Shown here: one piece after another, positions 11,835-24,001 of the stretch | Numbering within the stretch: the first letter of the stretch is position 1 | Layout: each line of letters begins with the position of its first letter | Assembly (NCBI GenBank): GCA_921293015.1 | Contig: OV121091.1 | Location: 10,383,755 to 10,447,754 of the forward strand | Direction: 5' to 3' | Origin: Phorcus lineatus | Lineage: Eukaryota > Mollusca > Gastropoda > Trochida > Trochidae | DNA length: 64,000 bases | Notes under the pieces: generated by a model | What the model saw: only the letters and a program-made list of their open reading frames with translations | Databases searched by the model: none | Told to the model about the DNA's origin: nothing | Made by a program: the position numbers and the translations under genes

Positions 11835-14493
11835 ATGATCTTTGTATTTGTCTTCTTTGCGATCCTTATTGGTGTTAACACTGGGCGCGCCTTGCCGTCG
11901 GTTTGTAAGTGTTCTCAAGGAGAGCAAGGGGAGGTAACTGTGGACTGTTCCAACGGTGACCTAACGGCTGTTCCCACGGACATTCCAACCAACGTGACCA
12001 CGCTGATTCTTCGTCACAACAACATCTCTCTTATTCCAAGTTACACCTTTCAGGACTTGTCTTTCCTAGAAAACCTTGACCTTTCGTTTAACCATCTTAA
12101 AAATCTTGAAGTTCGTGTTTTCTTCGGATTAAAATCTTTAGTAAATCTAAACCTCGCAAGAAACAATCTCTCCATGAATAATATTTCCTTTCCTGGGAGA
12201 ATATTCAAAGACCTGAATAATCTAAAGACATTGAAGATCAACAACAACACTGGTGAATGCAGTACTGCCGCACATGCAAGTTACCCGGACGTTGCCTTAA
12301 GTTACGTGACAAGCTTGGAAAAGTTACAAATGGACGGATTATTTAATAAATCGCTCGGCCCTGGCTTCAAATACCTTGTTAACCTCAAGGAACTGGATTT
12401 CAATGGTTACGAAGGGAACTGCAACATAAACAAAATCACTGAAGATTTGTTTTATAACATCGCAACACGGCAACCATTAACCCTCAATGTGTCAAGTTGT
12501 GAGATAACTGATATTGAGCCTCTGGCTTTTAGGACCTTGCCAACATTGGAAGTGTTAGACTTAAAAGAAAACGACAGATTAAGCTTTTACAATCTTATGA
12601 TTGGGTCGGCAGGATTCCAACACACTTCGCTAAAGGTCCTGAATATAACGACTATAAACCATAGGGGTCATCTTATGACACTTCATGGAAGATATTTTCA
12701 GTATTTATCAAAAACTAATACAACTGAGATCGTTTTGGAACACAATAACATTGTGTGTATAGATCCAATCGCAATTGCGTATTTACCCAACACTTTGGAG
12801 TATCTGTCAGTGCGGGATAACCGCCTTGTAGCTGCTGATTTTTTGGCCAGATTGATATTCAAACCAAACATCAGAATCATTGACATTGGCTTGCAAGTTC
12901 TCACCAGTGAAAGGGCGTCATTTAAACGATTTCTCGGAGGACCGAGCGAATACTGCGACCATGCCTTTAGTCACGATGGCAAGAACAGGCCCACCAACCT
13001 TACTCTACCATCTGATGATGTAACAGACAGAAACAAAGATGATATTCAATATAGCGTTAAACCTTTCAGACTTGACAAGATCTCGAAAGGACCAAAGTCA
13101 CGCAATGGTGGAAAACTCAAATGTGAAACTTCTGCATACTCAGACATTCCTTACCCTATACCCCTTCCCATCAGTCTTGACGCAATGATTGCCGACTCTC
13201 TAAAACTTGGATTGGCAATTCCTGTGCTAGAATTCTACCCTAAAAACAACCTTCACTTCTTAAACTTGTCTTCCAGCCTGCTGTACTGTCTAGGGGGACC
13301 AGTGTACGGTCTGCATGAACTTCAGGTGTTTGACTTGTCCTTCAACCAAGCCAATGACATGAACCCGCTGTTTCTGTCCGATATGCCTCGTCTCACCCAC
13401 CTGTATCTCCATGACAACAACCTCGGCTACGCCCTGTCGCTTGATGTTGATGGGCAGACTTTCTCCTCTCAAACAAATCTGAGGTATCTTGAGAAAAAAC
13501 CGTCTTCGCGCTCTTCCAGAAAAGTTGTTCAAGGACTTACAATATTTGGAGCATTTAGTTCTTAGTGGAAATTCACTTTCCTCAATCTCTGTACGGATTG
13601 GGCATATGAAAGGATTACGCTCTCTGGACCTATCAGATAATGAATTAGTTGGTCTTGACTCAAATCTTTGTCACGATTTAGACCAGATATCAAAGTCGAC
13701 TGAACTTACGGTGGATATAACGGGCAACGCTCTCCTCCGGTGTGGATGCGACACATTAGACTTTGTTCAGTGGATGACGGCAACAAAGGTTATCATAAAG
13801 GATTTAAACTACACAACATGCATACTCCCAGACATGTCAGTGGTTAAACTGTCAGATGTCCAACAGGTGTTGCCAACGCTCTTTTTCCACTGCAACAGTG
13901 TTGACATCTTCATCTCAGTCCTCATCGTGTTTGTATGTCTCGTGATGATTCTCAGCGTGTCAGGAACCCTCTATTACAAGCGATGGCGACTCAGATATCT
14001 CTACTACATCGGCAAAAAACGCGTCAGTCCCTTCCATTCTCTCGGACATCCACTTCCGGTCGACCAGCTGCTTGACGTCTTCATCTCGTACGACGAGGAC
14101 GAACCAAGATGGCGGAGATTCGTGCAGGAGGAGCTACTGGAAAGATTGGAACAGAACGGAATCAGCTGTTTAGTGAGCGAGATCCACTTTCTGAGCGGGC
14201 GCCCAATGAGGGAAGTTATTGAAGAAGCCGTGCTTGGATCCAGAAAGACTTTAGCTCTCCTTACAAACGATTTCTTCAAGTCAAGAGATCGAGAACTGGA
14301 ATTCAATATGGCCGTGCTTCACGGCCTCGAGACTCGCCAGGATATCATCATTCCGGTTGCTATGGAAACATTGGATGCAGACAGTTTTCCTGTTGAGGCA
14401 AGGTCGTTCCTTGAAGCACACCAACCGATTTCCTATGTGGAAGGTGATGCTTTTTGGATCGACCTGTTGACTAAAGTAAAGGCAGCATTATAA
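11835..14493 (+). pseudogene. Toll-like receptor paralogue with a 5-bp frameshift
   Basis: A tandem copy of the intact TLR 9.5 kb upstream, in the same orientation and with the same domains: signal peptide, LRRNT, LRRs, mid-ectodomain island, LRRCT, membrane span and TIR. At about 13490 it lacks five bases present in copy 1 (3938-3945). There the copies read CTTGAG and CTTGGATTGAG, consistent with a deletion between two TTG repeats. The frame shifts at about codon 551 and stops at 13565 after 576 residues, before the LRRCT, membrane span and TIR. From 13489 to 14493 the second frame is fully open and its TIR is almost identical to copy 1. No other disabling change is visible, so the break is recent, polymorphic, or an assembly error. 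If expressed, the product would be a secreted LRR fragment. The island (about 12890-13200) is the most diverged part. Confidence 0.9.
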
Positions 14494-17272
14494 AACCTAC
14501 TCCGTTGAATGATACTTTGCATTAAAGTTCATACTAGTCAGCATTTAGTTCAATAACGATAAATCTAAAAGGATGAACATCGACTTAATATAAGAGAGAG
14601 CGACATCCTAAAGTACATGGTTAGAGGTTAAAGGTTGCTTCTGATGACATTTACGACTATATAACTAAGTGCTTGCTTGTTGGAATCTCCTTTTGAAAAT
14701 TTCTGACGTTTCTTGTAAAAGCACTTATGGTTTGAACGTGTAAACTCGTGTTTACGCTAATATCCTTTGTGGTATAAAGATATTTAATGAACGAGTGTGG
14801 CGTTCGTTACAGCCGAGCGGGAGCGACGATGACATAAACACTTATGACACTTTCAAGTATAACAACTTTGCAACCCACATTTTCAACAATTTCAGTAACG
14901 CTTAACTAGCCAGAGAACAATCAGCGACACAGAGGTATATCATATACAAGCTCCGTTCGAATAGGGGGTTCTTCTCGAGCTTCCGACAGCTTCCCCTAGC
15001 GGCAAAACATTGCTACGTAACTACCTTGCAATATTTTAGCAAATGAAATCTACGCGTGTATGGATAACGTATTCGTTGTCACACAGACCCATGCATTGAG
15101 GCTGTTGCTAAATAAGGCGAATGTGCTGTGTAAAGAAGTCTCAAAGTGCAAAATGCATTTTCGAATAAAGTTTAGCTTTCTGAAAGCATACGGGAATATC
15201 TGAGGCGTTTTTTATTATAAATTTTGAAAAGGCGTCGCTGATTGCACAACTAACTACTACATTTCTAGACCAAGAAACGCTCGTATTAGAGGCAGAGGTA
15301 TCAGAGAATGGAAGACAATGGTTTAATTCTAGGCAAAAGAGGCATGGGTTCAGTAGTACTTGCATGTGCTAGGTGCGAACACTTGTTTTGTGTCTCTAAA
15401 TAAATTCATAGTTAATAGGATTAAAGGTCGCTGCCATCGGTATCTCACATCTATAAAGCTAGCTTGTTTTTCCTGCACTGAGAAACTCCTAATGTTATCT
15501 CATTATACATGGCGATGTAACCGGGGGGTGTTCCCACTTTGCCAGTTGGCCAATTTCACCATCCACCAGGGCCCGATACAATACCTTTTTCTGGGACGCC
15601 TGGAACTACCGTTCTGCAGCTGAGAAATGGTAATCTCAACCCTGGACTGCTATTTTTTCAGGATGTCTACAAACTTGAACGAAGGACACGGGTCTATTAC
15701 TGACTAGTGCTCACCGAAGCAGACTATAGCTGGCAAACAACCGGACCGTTATTGTTAATCCGTTATCATCACAAGGACTGGTTGTCAATGTGGGATCTGA
15801 TCGTAACCGACAAGTAGCGACTCGCCAAGCAGTCAATTTGTTTGAGGCAATGTTGAAACGACGACGATTATCTTCGTTGAAATGTCGATGCATTATGATT
15901 GGATTTGAAAACGGCGACGTTGAAATTTGACTTTATTTGTTCTATACGGTGGTCGTTGAAATTTGACTTTATTTGTTCTATACGGTGGTCGTATTATGTT
16001 TATATGATATTATAATAGGTTAACATGTTAAAGCATTATCACTAAGAAAAATGCGAGGTTACAATTTTTCAAGAATGATTATACTTACCTTAGTTTGATT
16101 GAAAGTTTATTTTTTACATTGTGAACATATAATTGGAATCTTAATAATTGTTAGATACCAAACTCGGTAGTTTGTACGTATATTTAAAGACAGGAGTATC
16201 ATTCTGAAATTTAGATGAATGAACGTTTATGTATGTAAAACCAATATAGAAAAAGATAGACTAAAATCAATCGCATTTTCAGGTGGAAGCGACGCAGTGT
16301 GCAAGCTGGGCAGTCGTCAAAGTAGAAGTATATTCTACTCAAAATAATCCAAAGAACGGTGGTCATGTTTGGTCTGAATCTTTTAGTTAAAATACTTGCG
16401 AATTTATAAGGGTTGGGTGAAACTAATGATATCATTTGATCACAATAGATTATGAATTAAATGTCACGTTATGTTAAAGCAATTAACCAATTGTGAATGG
16501 TTAACCTTGAAAATTTGATATTTTTCGGTATTTTTGAGTTGCACGTTGAAGCTCCCATTGGTATCAATCTTTAATTACAGCTTAACCCGCCTGTGCATGG
16601 GATGATGCAAATTTCGCTGAACATCATGCACAAATGACTCCTACGAGCATGCAGCGTCTGGAACAGCGATTAATCGCATGTTTGAACCACTACCATAAAG
16701 TTACCACTGTTCCTCGGGTTCTTTCCAGTAGTTTACGTTTAGAGAAATTGCTGCAGACGCTACTTATACGGCGTTTATTTTGTGAAGTTTTTCTTCGTAT
16801 TGTCGGAGTTCTTTACTAAAATCATCTGCTCTCATATATTCAGAGGGGATTTAAAATGCGCTTATCTTTAATTTTCTATTTCCACGGCGAATAGAATAGA
16901 AAATATAAAGATTTCTCGTTGATGAGGCTGTATAGGTGTTCGCAGGAAAATTTCCGCCAGTGGTATTTGCTTGAAACTTTATTTATACGACTACGGGTGA
17001 TTGGGTTGAGTAACGAGATGTTTTGACCGTCTTAAGATAATATATTTGGTAAAACTAATGTTAACTTCGGAAAATTGGATGACTAAACAATGTTACTTCA
17101 GCAATAATTTTCATAAAATCAGTTTATGGGAAATCTGTCAGCCGTGATCCCGCCACTGAACACTATGAAAATTTACATCATATGATGGATTTTCATATTG
17201 TCGACGGTTATCTTTCGAAACTTAAATTCACTACAATATCACCTTGTATCACTTAAATTGAGAAAGTTGAAG
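14494..17272. other. Intergenic, no gene recognised
   Basis: An ATTAAA just after the TLR paralogue (near 14521) could be its polyadenylation signal. The remainder has only short unremarkable open frames and one small tandem duplication listed separately. Confidence 0.5.
15919..15990. repeat. 36-bp tandem duplication, two copies
   Basis: The segment starting GTTGAAATTTGACTTT and ending ATACGGTGGTC occurs twice head to tail with no differences I can see. It is a recent slippage-type duplication. Confidence 0.9.
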
Positions 17273-17280
17273 TATAAAAG
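17273..17280 (+). promoter_or_regulatory. TATA box of the dispanin-like gene
   Basis: TATAAAAG stands about 130 bp before a strong splice donor and 1.2 kb before the start codon. Transcription would begin near 17305. It fits a small gene with a non-coding first exon, but the start site is inferred. Confidence 0.55.
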
Positions 17281-17304
17281 GAAAGTTTAGCGGCTCCCTT
17301 TTCC

Positions 17305-17410
17305 CCGTCTGACTCTGTACAAATTAAATCGCGTGAGTGATCTTAGGAAGACGCGGCAAGTCTACGCTACACGGTCTGAGGAATGTTGTGACCCGAGACT
17401 CACCTGCCAG
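17305..17410 (+). other. Predicted non-coding first exon (dispanin-like gene)
   Basis: It is bounded by the TATA box upstream and by the donor CCAG|GTATGT at 17410/17411. A matching acceptor CTTCCTAG ends at 18448, giving an intron of about 1 kb and 24 further 5' UTR bases before the ATG. The exact 5' end is inferred from the TATA distance. Confidence 0.45.
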
Positions 17411-18472
17411 GTATGTGTCAATCCGCGCATGCGTCACCAAGGTGTACTACTGTCCTAAAAAGTTATTGACAATATTCTTTTGATCAGACTAAATACTCAG
17501 ATGTTGATGACATCTATAAAAATTCTGAAAAAGAAATATGTATATGTGTCTGCTTAAAACTGATTAGAAAAAATATCTTAAATATGGTTGTATAAAAGAT
17601 ACAGAAGTATTAATTACATAAATGATCTGTTGTTAGGTATCTAATATTCAAGTGCTTCTTCAAAAGTGATTTCCGCTTTACCTGAGAATCAAGGTGAATC
17701 AAGAATCTTTTAAACGTTCTTTAAAAAGGAGGTATGTATATTTTTGTAAATTATCTAGCATCAAGGTAAATGGTTGACATTAATTTCCCCATAATAACAA
17801 ATTATCTTACGAAAGTTACATTTTCACATCTCGTCAGGATGGGGTACTGACTAGTGACTTCCTGAAACATTTATAATCATAATACAGTTTTGTATTATAT
17901 TTAATTTATTTTTAAAATAGATGAGAAATCATTAGAAGCTAAGTCTTCAAGACAAAACAGTTTGAAGCTTGAATCGTTGTTATGATAAATATGCATAATT
18001 AATGATATAGAAAAATGAAATATTTCATATGCATGTTATACTAATTCAAATGGACAAAATGCACCTTTACGAAGTGTAATACTAGAATGATTGACAAAAT
18101 GCACTTTTAGAAAGTGTAATACTAATATGGTTGTCTAATTTTATTTTTTGATTCTGTGCAGAAACTGACCAGAAAAAAAGTTGTAGTAATGTTCACTATA
18201 TCAATATCATTTTGACATGTAAAATGTTGTAGTAATGTCAATATTATTTTTGCATGATAAAATGTTGTAACGTAATCTTTCATTACATCGAACATTTGTT
18301 TATTTGATTATAAAAGACAAAATACGTAACCACTGGATGTTTTGAAAATAACTGGTATCCTTTTGTCCTAAGAATCATGTCAGACATACAAAAATATTTC
18401 ATGGCAGTTTATGATCATGTCATAAAATCAAGATATCTTGCTTCCTAGACCGACCTGCAACCATCCATCAGA

Positions 18473-18800
18473 ATGGCAGCACATCATGGGTACCCGGCCG
18501 GATACCTCGGTTCCCGTGGCGATAGTTGGTCGGAGGCCGGCAGTGAGATCGAGATGAACCGCTACCCTTCCCAACACAGCATGCACAGCTATGGCCCCTC
18601 AAACTACTCCTATGTGTCTGGCAGTCGGAAAAGTTTATACTCGACCTACACCAGTTATGCCCCTTCCCAGATATCATACATGCTTCCAATCGTTACGAAG
18701 CAACCAAATCCAGAGAAGCGGCCTGAAGACAACTGGGGGCTGGCATGTTGTTCGCTTTTCATCAACCCTTTGTTTGGAATCTTTGCCATTCTTCTTGCAG
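18473..18800 (+). CDS. Dispanin-like gene, coding exon A
   Basis: Encodes residues 1-109 plus the first base of codon 110: the Tyr/Ser-rich tail and the first half of the CD225 core through the NPLFGIFAILLA segment. Confidence 0.82.
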
Positions 18801-19866
18801 GTTGGTTGGTGTCAATCTTTTCCTCCATGTTGCTTGAATGTTATCTTGCTACTTTCCTTGCATCTAAGGATATTTCCTTAATGTCCTTTGTAAGGAATTT
18901 TCCTTCTTCTTCTAGACCATTTCAATCTATTTAGAAGAAAATTGGTTTGACAATAGTTGTCAAGAATGTCAGAAGCTGAAATGACAACCAATAAGATGTC
19001 AGTGCACATTTGGCTTTGAAACTCCTGAATATTTGCCAAGTTTAGGCTTTCATTTTCTATCTGAGAAAATTATTTCCTTTCAATAGGGGTATTGAACCAT
19101 AATTGAGAAAACATGGCAAATAGAAAATATTAAAAAAAACTCAAATCTAATAAATGTTATTTTACTGACATGATTGTAAAACCAAGGGATGAGCTAGTTG
19201 GGTGCTAATTGACCAAACATTTGTTCATTGCTTGATCATGTTGTCCTGTTTTGTTTTGGGTTATTGCTCGTTGTCCCACAGTGGCACTTGAAATCTTTTG
19301 GTGCAAATCATTCCAGTGGAATGCAGCAGTCAAGTGGAACTCGCTCCCGCTCAGCTTAAGAATGTCTCCAACAATTGAAACTTTCAAGTTCAGGCTAAAG
19401 ACCTATCTCTTCGAAAATAACTGACATATTTGTACCTCAGAAACTTGTACTTAGTAAGTGCTTTGAGCATGCTTTATTGAGTGGAGATCAGCGCAATACA
19501 AATTGTCTAATTATTATCATTATTTTTTATTCAGGTTGTATTTAAGGCACTATTTCTTGCTTTTGTTTTTATTATGTTTGTTTTATTTTTGAAAAATAAG
19601 ATATTTTTGAATTCAGCAGCATAAAAAATAGATCTTTAATCCACATGTCACTTAACATAGTGAAACTGACATTTTTTTAAACACTCTTGCATTTCATCTT
19701 TTCAGAGCAGTCCAAGAACTATTTCAGCCAACTGAATTACAGGAAGGCCTCAAATTACGGGGCATATGCCAAGGGTGTGGCCATCGGAGGCATCGTCACC
19801 ATGTTGTTTCTCATTCTGCTCATCATCTTCATGGTCCTCAATAACCTGTGGAAGTTCGACTACTGA
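18473..19866 (+). CDS. CD225/dispanin-family small membrane protein, two coding exons
   Basis: Joining 18473-18800 and 19706-19866 gives 162 residues. The donor is GCAG|GTTGGT, the acceptor TTTTCAG, and the intron phase is 1. The N-terminal about 85 residues are cytoplasm-like, rich in Tyr, Ser and Gly. A CD225 core follows: tandem Cys92-93 (a likely palmitoylation site), the NPLFGI motif at 98-103, a hydrophobic segment to about 109, a short loop ending YRKASNYGAYAK, and a strongly hydrophobic span at about 136-155 before a short tail. The family includes interferon-induced IFITM proteins and the SYNDIG/PRRT proteins, which act at endosomal, plasma or synaptic membranes. Sequence alone does not say which role applies. 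IFITM genes likewise have two coding exons. The start has a good context (A at -3, G at +4). Failure to splice would end the frame at 18934 and lose the second membrane segment. Confidence 0.82.
19262..19530 (+). mobile_element. LINE 3' fragment (CR1/L2-like tail) in intron
   Basis: A frame ending near 19422 reads WNSLPLSLRMSPTIETFKF and continues with RLKTYLFENN and a stop. This resembles the C terminus of non-LTR reverse transcriptases. It is followed by GTGCTTTGAGCATGC and an AT-rich end with ATTATTATCATTATT, which fits a CR1/L2-type 3' tail. It is 5'-truncated and lies in the sense direction inside the dispanin intron. Confidence 0.7.
19706..19866 (+). CDS. Dispanin-like gene, coding exon B
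   Basis: Encodes the second half of the CD225 core, the C-terminal membrane segment and the ending NNLWKFDY, then TGA. Confidence 0.82.
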
Positions 19867-21325
19867 GATGTCATACACAGGATACTAAATGAGCAACTGT
19901 GTAATACCGTTTGTATAAGACGGTACCTATAAGACTTGTAAAGGATTCCGCGTCAGATGACACAAAGCAATTAGTTTGATACTAAAACTTTCACATGTTT
20001 GATGTGAACACTATTACAAAGAAATGATTTTAGGATTTTAGTTATCTGTATTTTCCTCTCGAACATACATTTTTAGGTCATAACTCTGACTCATTGTGAT
20101 GTCATATCTAACAAAATTATCAATGTAAATCTTGACATCATGTTGTACAATTTCATACAAATATTTCATGATAAAATCTTTTAAAAGTGTTATAATAATT
20201 TTTTCCCTAAAAAAATTAACCAAAATCTAAAGATAAAACTATGATTTAAGTCTTTGATTTTGTATATTTGAGACACATAAACAATTTGGACTTTTTCCTT
20301 ATGATTTCAAATTCATTGACACTGCTTTATAAAGATACCAAGTTTTCATGGGTTTGGATCTGAAGATAAAAAAATTATTCAACATTGACTTGTGGATAAT
20401 TATTCTTCAAACAATTTGGTGCTTCTGTGTCATAATTTTTTAGCAGATTTTAGATTAAATATATGTCATTAGATTTGTAACCATTATTATGATAGATTTG
20501 GAGAATGGTATCTGAAATGTACAAATTGAGTTATCTCCCCTGGGTCAGGTTTCAAGCATTCTTCATCCTGTCATTAATTTAGTAATCTTTTCAGAATTAG
20601 TACAAAAGCAAATATTTTAAACGTTCTTCATCTGTTTTGGAATTATAACAGTTTGTTAAAGGTGAAAAAATACATTAATGTCATTATGAAGATTTATATT
20701 ATCAATTATCTTGAAAATATTAACCACATATTTGATTCCATTTTATTCATGAAAAGCATTAAATTTGTTTTGCAATATTTTAAATGGAAAATGTTGAAAA
20801 TGAGTTGTATTAACTTACCCAAATTCACATAAGTCTTGCCTATTTTTGTACATAGTATAGAAAAAAAACTGTATTCATCAATGATATTGTCAATAGTCAT
20901 AATTCATAAGAAGAAATCTATCACTCATATTCTATACAAAAGAAAGGTCTGACTGTAAGATTTGAAGATGAAAAGAAATGTGCCACATGACTGATACATG
21001 TGATAGCTGAACTCATTTATTGATCTTTTGAAAAAAATATTTAGTCTCTGAAACTGAGATATTTATGTTTATTTTAATAGTGTGGCAACACCCATGGTAA
21101 ATATTTACTTTTATTTAATTATTATGATTACATGCCATTGAACATGATAATGGCATATTTCATGGTTATGTTGTCATTGTCTTGTTATTGAATGGAAATG
21201 TAGGTTTTAATCATTAGGTTGAAATGTAAATATTCATCAATGATCATCATCATCTTATACTTTGTACATTTATCACTGATTTTTATATGATACTTCATTT
21301 AATAAAATTAAAAAGACATTGCCTT
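19867..21325 (+). other. Probable 3' UTR of the dispanin-like gene
   Basis: AT-rich, no open frame of note, ending with AATAAA at 21301-21306. That would give a 3' UTR of about 1.45 kb. The end point is inferred from the hexamer alone. Confidence 0.5.
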
Positions 21326-21477
21326 GTGGTTATATTATGCTGCACAGTACTGAGTTCTTGAGACATTCACTGACAGGGCCCTTTATGAAGGATACTATTT
21401 TAATCAGCTGACCCTGAAAAGCAGTGATTCTGTAACTGTGAAAGCATATTTAGAATTACATCCGAATGCAATTTCAG

Positions 21478-21565
21478 ACACAGGTTAACAGAACACATGT
21501 TAACAGAACACAGGTTAACAGAACACAGGTTAACAGAACACATGTTAACAGAACACATGTTAACC
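21478..21565. repeat. 15-bp tandem repeat, about 6 copies
   Basis: The unit is GAACACA(G/T)GTTAACA. Each unit carries the GTTAAC palindrome, and the G and T variants are mixed along the array. Confidence 0.9.
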
Positions 21566-21595
21566 TACACTGCTTCAGGTTACTTTGCTGATGTC

Positions 21596-22050
21596 TTAAA
21601 GTTGATCATCTTCCTACGCATGGCCTATACTTAAAGTTGATCATCTTCCTACGCATGGCCTATACTTAAAGTTGATCATCTTCCTACGCATGGCCTATAC
21701 TTAAAGTTGATCATCTTCCTACGCATGGCCTATACTTAAAGTTGATCATCTTCCTACGCATGGCCTATACTTAAAGTTGATCATCTTCCTACGCATGGCC
21801 TATACTTAAAGTTGATCATCTTCCTACGCATGGCCTATACTTAAAGTTGATCATCTTCCTACGCATGGCCTATACTTAAAGTTGATCATCTTCCTACGCA
21901 TGGCCTATACTTAAAGTTGATCATCTTCCTACGCATGGCCTATACTTAAAGTTGATCATCTTCCTACGCATGGCCTATACTTAAAGTTGATCATCTTCCT
22001 ATGCATGGCCTATACTTAAAGTTGATCATCTTCCTACGCATGGCCTATAC
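21596..22050. repeat. 35-bp satellite, exactly 13 copies
   Basis: The unit begins TTAAAGTTGATCATC and ends CATGGCCTATAC. The array is 455 bp, which is 13 x 35. I see a single base difference, T for C near 22001. The homogeneity points to very recent expansion. Confidence 0.97.
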
Positions 22051-22528
22051 TTTTGCCTGTCCCAATGACTTGCTGAAATAGGCCTTGCAGCATTTCACAA
22101 CTTTACTGTGCTTTTTTGTCCAGATGTCCTTCTTGCAGATCGCGATGGTCCAATGAAAAATCATATTAGAATTGTAACTTCTTGTAAAAAGGGTCTGTGC
22201 ACTCAAAACAACAATTCAGGGTGTAGTTAAGATTCCAACCATCATGTCACATATTTGCATTGCCAATTCATTATGGTGAACGTTATTAAAAAATACATCC
22301 TTTTCTAGCACCTTATTCACTAAAAAAAGGTTCAGACAATTCATGCTTATTTCTTGCAGGTATTTTGACACTTTCAGATATATGCTTCTCAAAAGAAGTA
22401 AAGGGTCAACCAATTATTTTTGTTTGACATTTTATTAGACACATGGAACATGTAAATCAAAACCTTATAGCACACTTTTGGTCAAAATGAGTTTAATATG
22501 TCTCAATGTTGAGTCTGTTATCCAAAGC

Positions 22529-22901
22529 ATACCGTATTCGACGTGATAAGCGCCCGGGGCGCTTAAAAAATTGGTAAAAGGGGGCGCTTGTTAAAACGAT
22601 AAAAATTGTCCTCAAGTTTAGTCTTCAAAGTGTTTTCTTACGATACACATGTCTTTGAAATATGGTTTTGTAACCTTTATCATTTTGATGGTGGCTGGGG
22701 GTCTTGAAATATTGAATATTCTTCACTTTAGTGGAAATAAAAGACTTATTGAAAGACTGAAAAAATCTCTTCGATGAATCAGCATGCAAGGTACGCAATG
22801 TTGAGGGGTGGGCGCTAAATCAGGACTCATATTGTTCAGTCAAAAACGTGGTGGGTGGGCGCTTATAGGGGAGTGGGCGGTTATTAAGTCGAATACGGTA
22901 T
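22529..22901. mobile_element. Nested MITE with ATACCGTATTCGAC ends, 373 bp
   Basis: The left terminus reads ATACCGTATTCGAC then GTGATAAGCGCCC. The right terminus, reverse-complemented, reads ATACCGTATTCGAC then TTAATAACCGCCC. Subterminal GGCGCTT motifs recur inside. There is no coding capacity. The target duplication cannot be fixed because the flanks (AAAGC and GCACT) share at most two bases. Confidence 0.75.
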
Positions 22902-22942
22902 GCACTTTTTTTACACAACTATTTTTAGCATAATGAGGTCCA

Positions 22943-24001
22943 TCAAAACTGTCTCAAATTCGATAACTTTGTTAATAAAGAGTGAAACCACCACGTGCTC
23001 GTAAGCAGTCGACACAACGACGAGGCCTGCTGTCGATTAGACGTTGAAAAAACATCTGCGAAATGGCCTGCCACTCTGCCTGAAGGAATTGCACCAATTC
23101 TTGAAGGTTGCCTATGATTGTCGCTCACACGTTTCCCCAACTCATCCCATGCATGCTCAATTGGTGCCAAGTCAGGGGAGTATTCAGGCCAATCCATTCG
23201 TTCAATACCATTTTGGGTGAAAAAATCATTAACAACTCGTGCTCTATGCGGCCTAGCATTGTCATCTTTAAGAACAGAACCTGCTTCAACTTGAGGAAGA
23301 CTTGGGATGACAAAAGGTTGTAAAATTTCTTCTCTGTACCTGATACCCGTCATATTTCCATGGACGACGAAAAGAGGACTCCTATGATGTAACGAAATTC
23401 CAGCCCACACAATTACCTTACCACCTCCAAAGCGATGGCGTTGTCTGACGTTAACATCAGCAAATCTTTCTCCTTGCGCGAAGTCTGGCTTCATTGAACT
23501 GTAATGCAAATCGGGACTCATCAGTGAAAAGTACCCGCCCCCATTGTCGCCGTCTGCTGTCTCTATGACGTGTGCTCCAGTCACGACGTGTGCCCTATGA
23601 CATTGGAGAAGAGGTGGTCGAACCGCTTGTCGTCGAGATCGAATGTTGTGGGCTCGCAGACGATTTCTTATGGTCTGGTCCGATACCTGAACACCACTTG
23701 CATTTCGCAGTTCATCTCTCAGACATCTCTCTGTAACAACGCGCTGACGTATGACCATTTGAATGACATGCCGGTCTTTACTTTGCGACGTTGATCTTGG
23801 CCTACCAGACCGTGGTTGATTCTGAATTGAATTGGTTGCCTGGAAACCCTGCCATAGTCTACAAATCACAATCTGGCTACATCCGATTCCCTGTGCCACA
23901 TTCCTCTGTGTAAAACCCTGTTGAAGCCACGCAATGGCTCTTCCTCTGTCAAGTTCACTCAGCTGACGTCTGACGTACCCTACTGCGTTTGGACGATGCA
24001 A
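22943..24001 (-). pseudogene. Tc1-family transposase, frame-disrupted
   Basis: A 352-codon frame with an N-terminal helix-turn-helix (LSELDRGRAIAWLQQGFTQ, then RSGRPRSTS) and the C-terminal catalytic part (KDDNARPHRARVV, then WPEYSPDLAPIEHAWDELG). The last two catalytic residues are spaced as DD34E, the Tc1 pattern. In the middle (about 23450-23600) the expected first-aspartate motif LFTDESRF is encoded in another frame, so paired indels have removed it from this frame. The C terminus after DELGKRV also drifts off family. It would cut and paste the surrounding element if intact, but this copy should be inactive. Confidence 0.85.

Noticed and set aside
13489..14493. Separate gene encoding an LRRCT-TM-TIR protein
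   Set aside because: It aligns without a break to the 3' part of the upstream TLR and follows directly after the 5-bp deletion; its apparent Met lies inside the LRR coding region.
18473..18934. Single-exon 153-residue protein
   Set aside because: After residue 109 the frame runs through a good splice donor into intron sequence. The spliced form completes the CD225 core.
21596..22050. CRISPR-like array
   Set aside because: The 35-bp units are directly adjacent with no unique spacers, and the genome is animal.
22943..24001. Active Tc1 transposase or domesticated gene
   Set aside because: The first catalytic aspartate block lies in another frame and the element is interrupted by a MITE; no sign of conservation for host use.
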